A stretch of 64,000 nt of DNA from an uncultured Clostridia bacterium (lineage in GTDB: Bacteria > Bacillota > Clostridia > Christensenellales > Borkfalkiaceae). Positions 52,643 through 60,395 of this stretch are shown here, piece by piece. The stretch lies in assembly GCA_934271275.1 (NCBI GenBank), contig CAKQRD010000002.1:138566-202565 (forward strand), read 5' to 3'. How positions within the stretch are numbered: position 1 is the stretch's first letter; every line of letters begins with the position of its first letter. Below the pieces are notes generated by a model. That model was not told the DNA's origin and ran no database searches. It was given only the letters and a program-made list of their open reading frames with translations. The translations under genes and the position numbers were made by a program.

Positions 52643-53551
52643 TTACTTTAACGTTAACCCGTTTTTCTGTTCCATTACGATTTCGAATGCGGGAGTCAAA
52701 ATTTTATCGTACCTTGCGCAAATATATGCGGAATAAAACTCTTTTTGCAGTTCGGAAAGTCCTTCCGTCTTGTAAACGAGCCGCTCTATTTCAGATAAGT
52801 CTATTCGCGGATATATTCTATTTATAGCGGCGTTACAATCCTCGTTCCTTGCCGAAGTCATAAAATCGTAGTAGTTTATTTTCTTTCCGTTTTCCTTTAT
52901 TACCGATAGCGGGAAACGGAATATCCTTTTGTTCATTTCCTCAACGTTTGAAAGGACTTCTTCCATTACGTTTTCGTCCGCCTGCGGTAAAAGACAGCTT
53001 CCGCAATCGTATACGGGCGCGATTCTCGCTTTGCCTGTTTCGGGATTCACGATAAAACCCCAGTTCCCGTTATGCCTGTCGAAATTGCCAAGCAACGCAT
53101 CTATTACGAACACGTCCCAGAACCGTTCCGTAAGCTCCGCGGGATCGACAAACTGTTGCTTTTCCATCGTATCGGTTATATCGGTAAGTTCCGTACCCGT
53201 TCCGCCATGTTCCGAGTCTATCACCGTGTTTTTTATCGAACAGAAATCGTAAAGCCTCGATCCGTCCGAGGTAAAATCTTTACACGCGCACACGAGTTTC
53301 TCCTTATCTCCCGTCCTGAAAACGCCGAGAAGCGTTTCCTGCGCTTCGATTCCTGTCATATTGAATATATGGCTACCGAGGTATTCGCTGATACAACTGT
53401 TCGTATACGATAATTCCGTAGGCTTATCTTGCCCCGACGGCGGAAACTTTAACATATATTCCCCGCCGTTATACTCTATAGCTATTTTTTTGCCATTAGC
53501 GCCGTTATACGCTCGGCTTAATATTCGCTTACAATCCGTAAAATCTATCAT
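52643..53551 (-). CDS. HipA/CtkA-like serine/threonine kinase
   Basis: A 302-residue protein with the HipA-type kinase core. The catalytic loop is DALLGNFDRHNGNWGF (Asp158, Asn163) and the metal-binding aspartate is in APVYDCGSCLL (Asp182). Residues 20-60 supply the ATP-binding lobe (KKIAIEYNGGEYMLKFP with a candidate lysine). CtkA and HipA relatives phosphorylate host or bacterial proteins, and HipA is a toxin that arrests growth by modifying glutamyl-tRNA synthetase. Here no HipB-like antitoxin with a helix-turn-helix is seen. Instead, an 83-residue acidic partner overlaps the start by ATGA. It is set between its own promoter and terminator. Growth control or element maintenance is inferred. 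Confidence 0.85.
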   Translation of the reverse strand: MIDFTDCKRILSRAYNGANGKKIAIEYNGGEYMLKFPPSGQDKPTELSYTNSCISEYLGSHIFNMTGIEAQETLLGVFRTGDKEKLVCACKDFTSDGSRLYDFCSIKNTVIDSEHGGTGTELTDITDTMEKQQFVDPAELTERFWDVFVIDALLGNFDRHNGNWGFIVNPETGKARIAPVYDCGSCLLPQADENVMEEVLSNVEEMNKRIFRFPLSVIKENGKKINYYDFMTSARNEDCNAAINRIYPRIDLSEIERLVYKTEGLSELQKEFYSAYICARYDKILTPAFEIVMEQKNGLTLK

Positions 53552-53799
53552 TTATTTCCCCTGAACAAGTATTTGTCTCTTAAATAGTCCGCGTGTGCGG
53601 GCGTGATTATTCCGTCGTCTATCTCCGCCGCGTGAATACTTCCGTACAGCTCGCACCACAGACAGTCCATCACTGACGAGCCGTTCTTTAATCCGTCCTT
53701 ATACGCGTCGAGGTCGTGCTGTAAATATTCGGGAAGCCCGTATTCGTAATTGCGCTCGCGTTCCGCGTCGGTCTGTTTCTTTCTTTCGGTTCCGTCCAT
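53548..53799 (-). CDS. Small acidic partner of the kinase, 83 residues
   Basis: An 83-residue protein starting MDGTERKKQTDAERERNYEY, followed by a helical part (DLDAYKDGLKNGSSVMDCLWCELYGSIHAAEIDDGIITPAHADYL in two helices). It has no recognised domain. It is the first gene of the cassette, has a perfect AAAGGAGG site and overlaps the kinase start by four bases. Similar small proteins are seen next to HipA-like kinases on Clostridia elements. It could be an antitoxin, a substrate or a regulator of the kinase; the sequence does not say which. Confidence 0.75.
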   Translation of the reverse strand: MDGTERKKQTDAERERNYEYGLPEYLQHDLDAYKDGLKNGSSVMDCLWCELYGSIHAAEIDDGIITPAHADYLRDKYLFRGNK

Positions 53800-53828
53800 T
53801 TATCCGACCTCCTTTCTCTTTTGGTTAA

Positions 53829-53857
53829 ATTATACCGATTTATCCCGATAAAGTCAA
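53829..53857 (-). promoter_or_regulatory. Consensus promoter with internal palindrome for the kinase cassette
   Basis: On the minus strand TTGACT (53857-53852), a 17-base spacer and TATAAT (53834-53829) lie 30 bases before the first gene. The spacer contains the palindrome TTATCGGGATAA (53840-53851). Further TTATCC/GGATAA words lie near the start codon and upstream, suggesting a repressor operator. Confidence 0.85.
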
Positions 53858-53910
53858 GAGGTTTTGTCTTTTCTGCGGATAAGACCTTGCCGATATTGTC
53901 GATATATCTG

Positions 53911-54174
53911 CTATTCTTCTCTCCATCTGTATACCTGTTGTTCGGTTATGAAATACTTTGCAGCGTACCGTATATAACTCATAACCGTCGCGTCCTCTTT
54001 TCGTATCGTCAGAAACCCGTAACACAGCGTTATCGCCGCGGGGAACGCTATCTTCGTCGTCGCTATAACGAGTACGGATATAAGCGTCGCTATACACAGT
54101 ATCGCAAAGTCCTTCATTCCCCACAGCCATACGCTCGCTTTCGACCTTAAATTTTTAGGATATAAATATTGCAT
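53911..54174 (-). CDS. PrgI/VirB3-like membrane protein of the secretion system
   Basis: An 87-residue protein with two close membrane helices (MKDFAILCIATLISVLVIATTKIAFPAAITLCYGFLTI) and a C-terminal YIRYAAKYFITEQQVYRWRE. This is the pattern of PrgI-family proteins, the Gram-positive counterpart of VirB3, which interact with VirB4. It would normally be followed directly by the VirB4 genes. Here the kinase cassette separates them by 1.3 kb. AAAGGAG precedes the start. Confidence 0.85.
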   Translation of the reverse strand: MQYLYPKNLRSKASVWLWGMKDFAILCIATLISVLVIATTKIAFPAAITLCYGFLTIRKEDATVMSYIRYAAKYFITEQQVYRWREE

Positions 54175-54219
54175 TCTTTTCTCCTTTCGGGGCTATACCT
54201 TTAATACAGCCCTGCGTAA

Positions 54220-55152
54220 TTACTTTCCTGCGCGGGCGATCGTTCTGCTTAAATTGACCGCCGTGTTCGTCGCGTGTACCACGCTCATAAGGTTCACCTT
54301 CGCCGAGCTGTCCAGTCCGAACTGTTGCGCTATCCTCGGCACTTCGCTCGCCGCGAGCATTATCCCGAGTCCAAGCAGCATATTCACCGAAAAGGTCATA
54401 AGCCCCGCGAACAATAACGTCGTCTGCATAAACGCCGTAAGACACAGCGCGACTATCTGTTTTATCCATTGCGTGAACCCGTCCGTATACCCTCTCGGCA
54501 CGGAGAACATATACATAGAACCTACCGTCATCTGCACGAGCAGTATCCCGCCGCGCTTGATATTCTGAAAAAATATCTTTATCACGCAATACGCAAAGGC
54601 TATCAGCATCAACAGATTAAGAAGCGGATTGCCCGCCATATTGACCGGCGAGAACGTTCCCCCGAGCACGCTCGATGCCTTTGACGCTATATCCGTGTCT
54701 ATACTCAAAGTAAATATCCTCGTCAGTTCGTTCGCGAACGTGTTTTGCAGCGATATGCTGAACTTATACAGTTCCACCGGCACAACGCCGACGAGCGAAC
54801 AGGCGAACGCGCCCTTTAAGATGTTTAAGAGCGTGTTCCGTATATTCCCTCTGCCCGACTGATACTCTATCGCGAAATCGAATATCGCAACCACCGCGCC
54901 CGTCGCGAACAAACCCCACCCGAACAACGTGAACAGGGTTATTATCGCTTTTATCCAGGCGAGTTCGAATATCTCCGCGCCCATATTTCCCATCATCGTG
55001 AAAAAGTCCGCCACCGCGCTGTATACGCTGTTATACAGCCACTTTATCATCGCGTTCCATATCGCGTTCGATACTTCCCTCGCCGCGCTCATAAACCCGT
55101 TAGATATCGCGTCCGCAAGCGAAGTTATCAGATCTCTTAACCAATCGAACAT
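54220..55152 (-). CDS. VirB6/TrbL-like polytopic membrane protein
   Basis: A 310-residue protein with six or more membrane helices, starting MFDWLRDLITSLADAISNGF. The membrane core includes WIKAIITLFTLFGWGLFATGAVVAIFDFAI, LLNLLMLIAFAYCVIKIFFQNIKRGG and FMQTTLLFAGLMTFSVNMLLGLGIMLAASEVPRIAQQFGLD. This is the conserved conjugative-transposon TrbL/VirB6-type channel protein that forms the inner part of the mating pore. It lies 7 bases after the gene at 55159 and 46 bases before the PrgI-like gene, in the usual order. Confidence 0.88.
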   Translation of the reverse strand: MFDWLRDLITSLADAISNGFMSAAREVSNAIWNAMIKWLYNSVYSAVADFFTMMGNMGAEIFELAWIKAIITLFTLFGWGLFATGAVVAIFDFAIEYQSGRGNIRNTLLNILKGAFACSLVGVVPVELYKFSISLQNTFANELTRIFTLSIDTDIASKASSVLGGTFSPVNMAGNPLLNLLMLIAFAYCVIKIFFQNIKRGGILLVQMTVGSMYMFSVPRGYTDGFTQWIKQIVALCLTAFMQTTLLFAGLMTFSVNMLLGLGIMLAASEVPRIAQQFGLDSSAKVNLMSVVHATNTAVNLSRTIARAGK

Positions 55153-55158
55153 CTTCTT

Positions 55159-55521
55159 TTACCCGATTATCTTCCAGATATACAGCGGCGCGGTTAAGGT
55201 AAACACCAGACACGCGAACAGTATGCACGGCGCGGTGAACTCGAACTGTCCATGCTTTCTGTAATCGAAATACGCCGTGCCGAGCTTTACGAAAAACACT
55301 ATCGCGAGTATCGTGTCCACCACGGGAAACACCACGTTGTTCACCACCCGCCTTATTTGATCCTTAGTGCTTCCCCAGGTCTTTTCCACCGCACCCGCGA
55401 CGTCGCCCGCTTCCGCCGCGAACGCGGGGCTTACCGTACTCGCTATCGCGAGCGCGAAAAGCAGAAAGAACGTAATTATGCCGAGTATATACCATACCGT
55501 TTTCGTTTTTCTTTTTATCAT
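55159..55521 (-). CDS. VirB2-like small membrane protein (DUF3852-like)
   Basis: A 120-residue protein with a signal-like first helix (VWYILGIITFFLLFALAIASTVSPAFAAE), an extracytoplasmic stretch and two further helices (VVFPVVDTILAIVFFVKLGTAYF and TAPCILFACLVFTLTAPLYIW). A cleavable signal and two helices is the layout of VirB2-type pilin subunits, and this family stands first in the type IV secretion operon of Tn1549-like elements. A role as a surface or channel subunit is inference. GGAGGAGAAAATT precedes the start. Confidence 0.8.
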   Translation of the reverse strand: MIKRKTKTVWYILGIITFFLLFALAIASTVSPAFAAEAGDVAGAVEKTWGSTKDQIRRVVNNVVFPVVDTILAIVFFVKLGTAYFDYRKHGQFEFTAPCILFACLVFTLTAPLYIWKIIG

Positions 55522-55536
55522 AATTTTCTCCTCCGA

Positions 55537-56211
55537 TCAGTTAAACATCATTACGCCTGCGCGCATAGAGGTCTCTACTTCCTCTTCCGATATTTCTTCG
55601 GGGCGGGCGAACTCTTTAAGATACCTGTTTGTTTCCTCGTCGGTAAGACTTCTGAAATCTTCTTCGCCGTTACCGACTATTACGAACGCACCGGCTATTA
55701 TATCGTTTCCTATCCGTCTGTTCCCGGGAAGGTTGTCGAGTTTTCCTTCTTCGTTGCACACGAGGCTTATGCCTTCCGAAATACTCACCGCCTCTATATA
55801 CCCGCCGACCGCGCGTTGCAAGCCTTTAAGAGTGTTCTCTATCTCCGTTTCGTAAGCGGGTTTATTCGGCTCGACGTACACCGCACGCAATACGTTCTCG
55901 GGCGGAATCGTTTTGTTCTCGTCAAACTCTATTTTCTTAAACCCCGAATCGTCGCAATAAAACGCGCCGTCTTCCGTTACGGCTATATCCGATACGGACA
56001 TGGAATGCCCGCGAAACAGCGGATGATATTCGACGTTGAATCTTAGGAACACGTCTTCGAGTTTTTCTTCGTCAACGTCGCCCGTAAACATTCTCGTATA
56101 TATCCCCGAATCGATTTCATCGCCTTGCTCTTTTCTTAGTTCGGACAGGCTTTTGAATTTCAAATTCTTTTCGTCCGCGTTTTCTGCTATCTGATAAATT
56201 TTAAGTTTCAT
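55537..56211 (-). CDS. YodL/DUF3846-like cytoplasmic protein
   Basis: A 224-residue protein, start at 56211 with GGGAG upstream. The N-terminal part (YTRMFTGDVDEEKLEDVFLRFNVEYHPLFRGHSMSVSDI) matches the YodL-like pattern and the C-terminal part (YETEIENTLKGLQRAVGGYIEAVSI ... IIAGAFVIVGNGEEDFRSLTDEE) matches DUF3846. Both domains recur in ICEs of gut Firmicutes but their biochemical role is unknown. The same EDDFRALTEQE ending is seen in the DUF4314 protein at 60102. It overlaps the preceding AbrB-like gene by 11 bases. Confidence 0.78.
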   Translation of the reverse strand: MKLKIYQIAENADEKNLKFKSLSELRKEQGDEIDSGIYTRMFTGDVDEEKLEDVFLRFNVEYHPLFRGHSMSVSDIAVTEDGAFYCDDSGFKKIEFDENKTIPPENVLRAVYVEPNKPAYETEIENTLKGLQRAVGGYIEAVSISEGISLVCNEEGKLDNLPGNRRIGNDIIAGAFVIVGNGEEDFRSLTDEETNRYLKEFARPEEISEEEVETSMRAGVMMFN

Positions 56212-56512
56212 ATACCGTTTCTCCCGCATTGTTCTGCGCCCATTTCACCGATAAGTGTATCAGCGCCGCGCGTTGCTGTTCGGGCGATAAGTTGTTAAGA
56301 AAATCGTACAGCGTTATTTCGTCCTGTTTTACTGTCCCTTTCCCGTTCTCTCCGTCGCAATCGCAAAGCCGTTCGCGTTTTACGATTACCGACTTACCGT
56401 CTTCCGTCTCCTCGAACGACAGTATATCGTTCTGCTTAAACCCGACCTTAACCCTTATCTCATACGGCACGGTTATTCTCCCGCGCTTGCCTAATATTCT
56501 GTAAGTTTTCAT
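56201..56512 (-). CDS. AbrB/SpoVT-type DNA-binding protein
   Basis: A 103-residue protein, start at 56512 with GAGGAGGAAG upstream; a longer frame is only a shadow of the next gene. The N-terminal 50 residues (YRILGKRGRITVPYEIRVKVGFKQNDILSFEE) form the swapped-hairpin AbrB domain with its 'GRITVPxEIR' hallmark. A linker with CDCDG and a C-terminal helix (LSPEQQRAALIHLSVKWAQNN) follow. It is coupled to a second AbrB-like gene upstream by a 4-base overlap. The pair probably regulates genes of the element. Confidence 0.85.
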   Translation of the reverse strand: MKTYRILGKRGRITVPYEIRVKVGFKQNDILSFEETEDGKSVIVKRERLCDCDGENGKGTVKQDEITLYDFLNNLSPEQQRAALIHLSVKWAQNNAGETVYET

Positions 56513-56763
56513 TTCTCTTCCTCCTCGCAATTTTTGTAACACGGACAGTCTTCGCAGTTCCCGTCGCAGTCCGTTTCGTTTATCGGGCAGTTCTCGCAAT
56601 CCCCGTCGCATACGATTTCGCCCGTATCCGTCAGTCGCTCTATGACGAGTCTATTCCCGTCCGCGTAAATCTGTAACACGCTGCTTGCGTTGATTCCGAC
56701 TTCTTCCAACATTTCCCTCGGTATGCTTATCAGCGTAAATTCTTCTATTTTTTTATCTTGCAC
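56509..56763 (-). CDS. AbrB-like protein with cysteine-rich tail
   Basis: An 84-residue protein with a GTG start at 56763, eleven bases after a perfect AAGGAGG. A longer frame without a site overlaps the methyltransferase gene. The N-terminal half (FTLISIPREMLEEVGINASSVLQIYADGNRLVIERL) is an AbrB-type DNA-binding fold. The tail has eight cysteines in about 30 residues in the pattern CDGDCENCP...CDGNCEDCPC..NC, which suggests zinc or iron-sulfur binding or redox sensing. AbrB proteins of this sort are frequent in Tn1549-like elements; a sensory role of the tail is inference. Confidence 0.78.
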   Translation of the reverse strand: MQDKKIEEFTLISIPREMLEEVGINASSVLQIYADGNRLVIERLTDTGEIVCDGDCENCPINETDCDGNCEDCPCYKNCEEEEK

Positions 56764-57719
56764 GATAATATGCACCTCCTTAATATCTCTTCGTAATACA
56801 GCTCTTCGTAACGACTGAAAAAGTTCAGTTGTTTCGGTCTGTTTCTTTCCCGTTCGTACAGGTCGTAATTCCCGATTAAAAGTTCCTTGAATTCTTTTCC
56901 CGCTTCGTAACGTTGCGCCATAGAATGTTGACGGGAAAAATCGAGTATGCAATACCCCGAGTACAGCTCCCGTATTTCTTCGCAGTCGTTATATGACAGC
57001 AAAAACTTACCCTTTATTTTAGACAGCGTTTCTTTCAGTCGCAGATGGTCGTCGTAATTAAACGACACCTCGTACATATCTTCCGAAGACATATACGGCG
57101 GATCGGCATAGAACAACGCGTTCTCTCTGTCGTAATGCTTTACGAGCGTTTCGAAGTCCTGATTTTCCACCACCACGTTCGCCATACGGTTTTCTAATTG
57201 CTTTATGAGCTCGAACAGTCTACGTATATCGAACGGTTGGGAAGCGTAAGACTTGCACCCGCTCGAATAACTGTATCTGAGTAATTTCAAAAACATCGCC
57301 GCTCTTCTGACGTCGTAATCTTTGGTTATTCTCGTCCTTATCTCTTTCAGTTCCTCCGCCTCGGGCGGTGGGAGAAGAAGCTCGGTCAACAACTGCTCTT
57401 CGTTAAAATATTTGTCGTCGAACCGCTCGGTTTCAAAAAATTCGCGCAAGGCGTTAAAGTCCTCGCGCGAATTCAGATTGCAAAACCCTATTTCTTTTAT
57501 CGTCGCCATCGTCCGTTCTTTCATACAGCGGAACAGGTTTACGAGATTTCTGTCAAAGTCGTTATATACCTCGAAATTACAGGGATACGGGCTCCCGAGT
57601 AACACGCTGCCGGAACCCCCGAACACGTCAACAAACCTTTCGTATTTCAACGGAAACACGGCGTAAAGTATATTAAGGATCGCACTCTTGTTCCCGACTC
57701 TCGACACCGGCGTTTTCAT
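56745..57719 (-). CDS. DNA adenine methyltransferase (Dam/D12 class)
   Basis: A 324-residue N6-adenine methyltransferase. The start at 57719 overlaps the stop of the previous gene by ATGA. Motifs are FVDVFGGSGSVLLG (S-adenosylmethionine binding), the catalytic DPPY in YADPPYMSSEDMY, and LSYNDCEEIRELY, all typical of the D12 class (Dam, DpnM). No partner restriction enzyme is encoded in the window, so it is an orphan methylase, probably protecting the element from host restriction or marking its replication. The recognition site cannot be read from the sequence; GATC is common for the class. Confidence 0.92.
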   Translation of the reverse strand: MKTPVSRVGNKSAILNILYAVFPLKYERFVDVFGGSGSVLLGSPYPCNFEVYNDFDRNLVNLFRCMKERTMATIKEIGFCNLNSREDFNALREFFETERFDDKYFNEEQLLTELLLPPPEAEELKEIRTRITKDYDVRRAAMFLKLLRYSYSSGCKSYASQPFDIRRLFELIKQLENRMANVVVENQDFETLVKHYDRENALFYADPPYMSSEDMYEVSFNYDDHLRLKETLSKIKGKFLLSYNDCEEIRELYSGYCILDFSRQHSMAQRYEAGKEFKELLIGNYDLYERERNRPKQLNFFSRYEELYYEEILRRCILSCKIKK

Positions 57720-58081
57720 CGCTTGAACCTCGGCTCTTCCGTCTGTTTCGGTTGCGGGATAAACCCGCCGAGATAGTTCATAACGTAGTCCGACAGCCAC
57801 ATACAGCCGAAAACTTCCCGAGCTTTAAGCCGCCATATAGCGAGTTTTCCAATGTCCAACTTTGCGTTGCCGAACGGGAAATACAGGTTCGTAAGCCCGT
57901 TGTTTTCAAAGCGGTAGCAATCGCTTAACTGCGTGCCGCCCGTTAGAATTTTCTCGTCTTTTAAGAGTTTGTTTATTCCGTCCACCCATTCCTTTGTATC
58001 TCCCCCGCAACCCTGAAACACCATTCCTTCTTCGTCGCTTCTGCTTTTCAGTTCTTCCGCCTTTATATCGGTTATTTTCAT
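57716..58081 (-). CDS. Conserved ICE protein of unknown function, 121 residues
   Basis: A soluble 121-residue protein: MKITDIKAEELKSRSDEEGM, VFQGCGGDTKEWVDGINKLL, then GGTQLSDCYRFENNGLTNLYFPF and a C-terminal WLSDYVMNYLGGFIP. I do not recognise a domain with certainty. It is placed between the Api92-like and adenine methyltransferase genes and is coupled to the latter by a 4-base overlap, which suggests it is made in fixed ratio with it. Similar proteins occur in ICEs of gut Clostridia. GGAGGGTGAT precedes the ATG. Confidence 0.72.
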   Translation of the reverse strand: MKITDIKAEELKSRSDEEGMVFQGCGGDTKEWVDGINKLLKDEKILTGGTQLSDCYRFENNGLTNLYFPFGNAKLDIGKLAIWRLKAREVFGCMWLSDYVMNYLGGFIPQPKQTEEPRFKR

Positions 58082-58090
58082 ATCACCCTC

Positions 58091-58792
58091 CTACTGCGAC
58101 AATTCCATGTCTGTTCTTTGCAAGCTGTAACCTTCGTTCCATACCCTGTCCGAAAACGCGCTTTGCTCTTTTTGCGTTTCGGGGTAATACTCGGACAGAA
58201 GTTTTCCGTTTTTCAGCTCGTACCGTCCTTCGCCATCGCCCATACATTCTACAGCCCACTCGACTTCCGCCGTTATGTCGGGATATTTTTCTGACAGTTT
58301 TTCCATAAGCGTCAGCGGACTGCCCCACGCCGTTTCAAAAGAGATTTTGTTATCCCCGACCAGTCCGCAACCGTCGTCGTAGCCGTATGCGTTCCACTTC
58401 GTTCCCCAGTGCGCGTGCGACCATTCGTACCAGGTGGGCGCGCCGTATTTAAGCTCGTTCCTGTACGCCTGCCGTCCGAGTTCCCATTCTTCTCTGTCGA
58501 TATCCTTTCTTGCTTTCAGAAAAATCTCTTCTTTCTCTTCGGGTATATTCAGAAGTTCGTCTTTCGTTCGTTTTGCAAAAGCCGTATACACGAACACGAA
58601 ATCCTTGTAATGCTTTAAACCGTCGTTCGTAGCCGAGCCGCACTCTATTTCGAGTTCTTTCGGCATCGGCTCTATTTTATTAAAGTCTATGCTCCCGTAT
58701 CCTACCTCCTCGTCCTTTATTTCGTTCAGTATTTCTCTTACCCGTTCTTTGCTACCTTTTATCGTCAATATATTCATTACGTGATTAGGCAT
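58091..58792 (-). CDS. Api92-like ferredoxin-fold protein (DUF1281-like)
   Basis: A 233-residue protein, start at 58792 with AAAGGAG eight bases upstream. The opening MPNHVMNILTIKG is highly typical of the family, as are YEWSHAHWGTKWNAYGY and FETAWGSPLTLMEKLSEKYPDI in the middle and C-terminus. The family is common in phages, plasmids and ICEs, with a ferredoxin-like fold and no known activity. It overlaps the cytosine methyltransferase gene by eight bases, so it is coupled to it. An accessory role in DNA modification or in avoiding host defence is possible but not shown. Confidence 0.82.
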   Translation of the reverse strand: MPNHVMNILTIKGSKERVREILNEIKDEEVGYGSIDFNKIEPMPKELEIECGSATNDGLKHYKDFVFVYTAFAKRTKDELLNIPEEKEEIFLKARKDIDREEWELGRQAYRNELKYGAPTWYEWSHAHWGTKWNAYGYDDGCGLVGDNKISFETAWGSPLTLMEKLSEKYPDITAEVEWAVECMGDGEGRYELKNGKLLSEYYPETQKEQSAFSDRVWNEGYSLQRTDMELSQ

Positions 58793-60056
58793 CGTTTTCA
58801 CTCCTTTCTTCTATTTCTCGTATTTTTCGCCCTATTGCGGAAACGACGGGTACGCTTACCGCGTTACCCGCCATTTTGTATAGCTGCCCGTCTTTGATTC
58901 CCGCGTTCGTGGCTTTATAGTACTGCTCGTCGGTAAAGCCCTGTAACCGCCAGCACTCTATCGGCATAAGTTTTCGTACTTTCCCGTATCGTATTATCCC
59001 GTGCCTGTCGCAAGCGGTTAAAGTAAACATCGGCTCGTTCGGTTCTTTGTATCTTCTGCCCTGTTGCCGAACTCCCGTTTTCTCGGGCGTGAGTATCGCT
59101 CTCGGCTCGCTTTCCTCGAACACCGCCGAATGTTCGCCGCTCCTTTTCGTTATCCCCGAGTCCTGTCTCGCGGTAATACACCTTGCTTCTTCCGTCAGCT
59201 TCGCGTTTTCGTTCATGTCTATAAAGAAATATCCTTGCGTGCTGTTCGTTGTAAGCGTATGCACGACCTTATCCCCGACTCGCCCGCGACGGGTATTCAA
59301 GGTCGGAAAGGAAAGGTCTATGCTGTCGCCGGGATAGGCAAGCTGATAGCCCGTTTTCGTCTTTACTTTTATGGGCAGGTTTACGTCGTACAGCCCTGTT
59401 TTCCCAGCAAACCCGCCCGCGGTGCTTGTGAGCGTTATCGACGTTCCGTTTGCGGAGTAGATTCGGTTTCCTTCCGCTCCGGGGATAATTTCCACAAGAG
59501 TCTTTCCATTTGACTCCGTGAAAGATAGTATTTCTCCGGCGCGTTTTTCTCTAAGATATCCGATAATATACACTCTCTTTCGGGACTGGGGTACACCGAA
59601 ATCCTTGCTGTTAAGCACCTGCCAGCAGACGTCGTACCCCAACTCTGAAAGCGTGCCGAGGATCGTTGCAAACGTCCTGCCTCCGTCATGCGATAACAGT
59701 CCGGGTACGTTTTCAAGCAGAAGATAAGCAGGTTTTTTAACTGCAGTAATCCGAGCGATTTCAAAAAACAAAGTTCCTCTTGCGTCGGCAAAGCCGCCCC
59801 GCTTTCCTGCGATCGAAAAACTTTGGCAAGGAAATCCGCCGCAAATAAGGTCGATATCAGGCATATCCGCCGGGTTGATTTGTCTTGCGTCTTCAAAATA
59901 CACCTCCCATTCCTTTATATCATATATCGCAGTATACGCTTTGTTCGCATACTTATCTATCTCGCAATGCCCTACGCATTCAAAGCCTCCTACCGCTTCG
60001 AGTCCGCTACGGAACCCGCCTATCCCAGAAAACATATCAAAAAATCGGATTGCCAT
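58785..60056 (-). CDS. DNA (cytosine-5) methyltransferase
   Basis: A 423-residue C5-methyltransferase. Motif I is FFDMFSGIGGFRSGLE, motif IV with the catalytic cysteine is GGFPCQSFS (Cys77), motif VI is LLENVPGLLSHDGG, motif VIII is near SRKRVYIIGY, and the C-terminal motif X is YKMAGNAVSVPV. The target-recognition region (residues 190-340) is longer than in small enzymes. No restriction endonuclease gene is next to it. Together with the adenine methylase, it would modify the element and so protect it when it enters a new host. Confidence 0.95.
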   Translation of the reverse strand: MAIRFFDMFSGIGGFRSGLEAVGGFECVGHCEIDKYANKAYTAIYDIKEWEVYFEDARQINPADMPDIDLICGGFPCQSFSIAGKRGGFADARGTLFFEIARITAVKKPAYLLLENVPGLLSHDGGRTFATILGTLSELGYDVCWQVLNSKDFGVPQSRKRVYIIGYLREKRAGEILSFTESNGKTLVEIIPGAEGNRIYSANGTSITLTSTAGGFAGKTGLYDVNLPIKVKTKTGYQLAYPGDSIDLSFPTLNTRRGRVGDKVVHTLTTNSTQGYFFIDMNENAKLTEEARCITARQDSGITKRSGEHSAVFEESEPRAILTPEKTGVRQQGRRYKEPNEPMFTLTACDRHGIIRYGKVRKLMPIECWRLQGFTDEQYYKATNAGIKDGQLYKMAGNAVSVPVVSAIGRKIREIEERSENDA

Positions 60057-60101
60057 TTCAATCCGACCTCGCTTTTATATTATTCTTCGTATTTTGCCTC
60101 C

Positions 60102-60395
60102 TTACATCGTCAACACGGGCGAATTGTTTTCGCCGCGGGCATTCTCTTCTTCCGTCTGTTCTTGCTCCGTCAAAGCCCTGAAATCGTCTTCGCCTTCGAT
60201 TAAGCCGAGACTCCTACCGTTATCGAACTCGCAATGCACCGTACCGATATCGTCCACAAATTTTACCGTTCCGCGAGTGCCGCATTCTATCGGTCTCGGA
60301 TCGTCGCCCATAGAGTTTAACACAATGCGTGTTCCCGGCGGATATGCTTGTTTCAGATATTCCGCTTCCCTTTTCTGTCTTTCCCAATCGTTCAT
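60102..60395 (-). CDS. DUF4314-like protein
   Basis: A 97-residue protein. AYPPGTRIVLNSMGDDPRPIECGTRGTVKFVDDIGTVHCEFDNGRSLGLI is the DUF4314 pattern, a small SH3-like barrel common in gut Firmicutes mobile elements. The acidic tail contains DDFRALTEQEQTEEEN, like the DUF3846 protein at 55537. Its ribosome binding site (GGGAGGA) is encoded inside the last codons of the previous gene and its ATG overlaps that gene's stop (TAATG). Function unknown. Confidence 0.82.
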   Translation of the reverse strand: MNDWERQKREAEYLKQAYPPGTRIVLNSMGDDPRPIECGTRGTVKFVDDIGTVHCEFDNGRSLGLIEGEDDFRALTEQEQTEEENARGENNSPVLTM

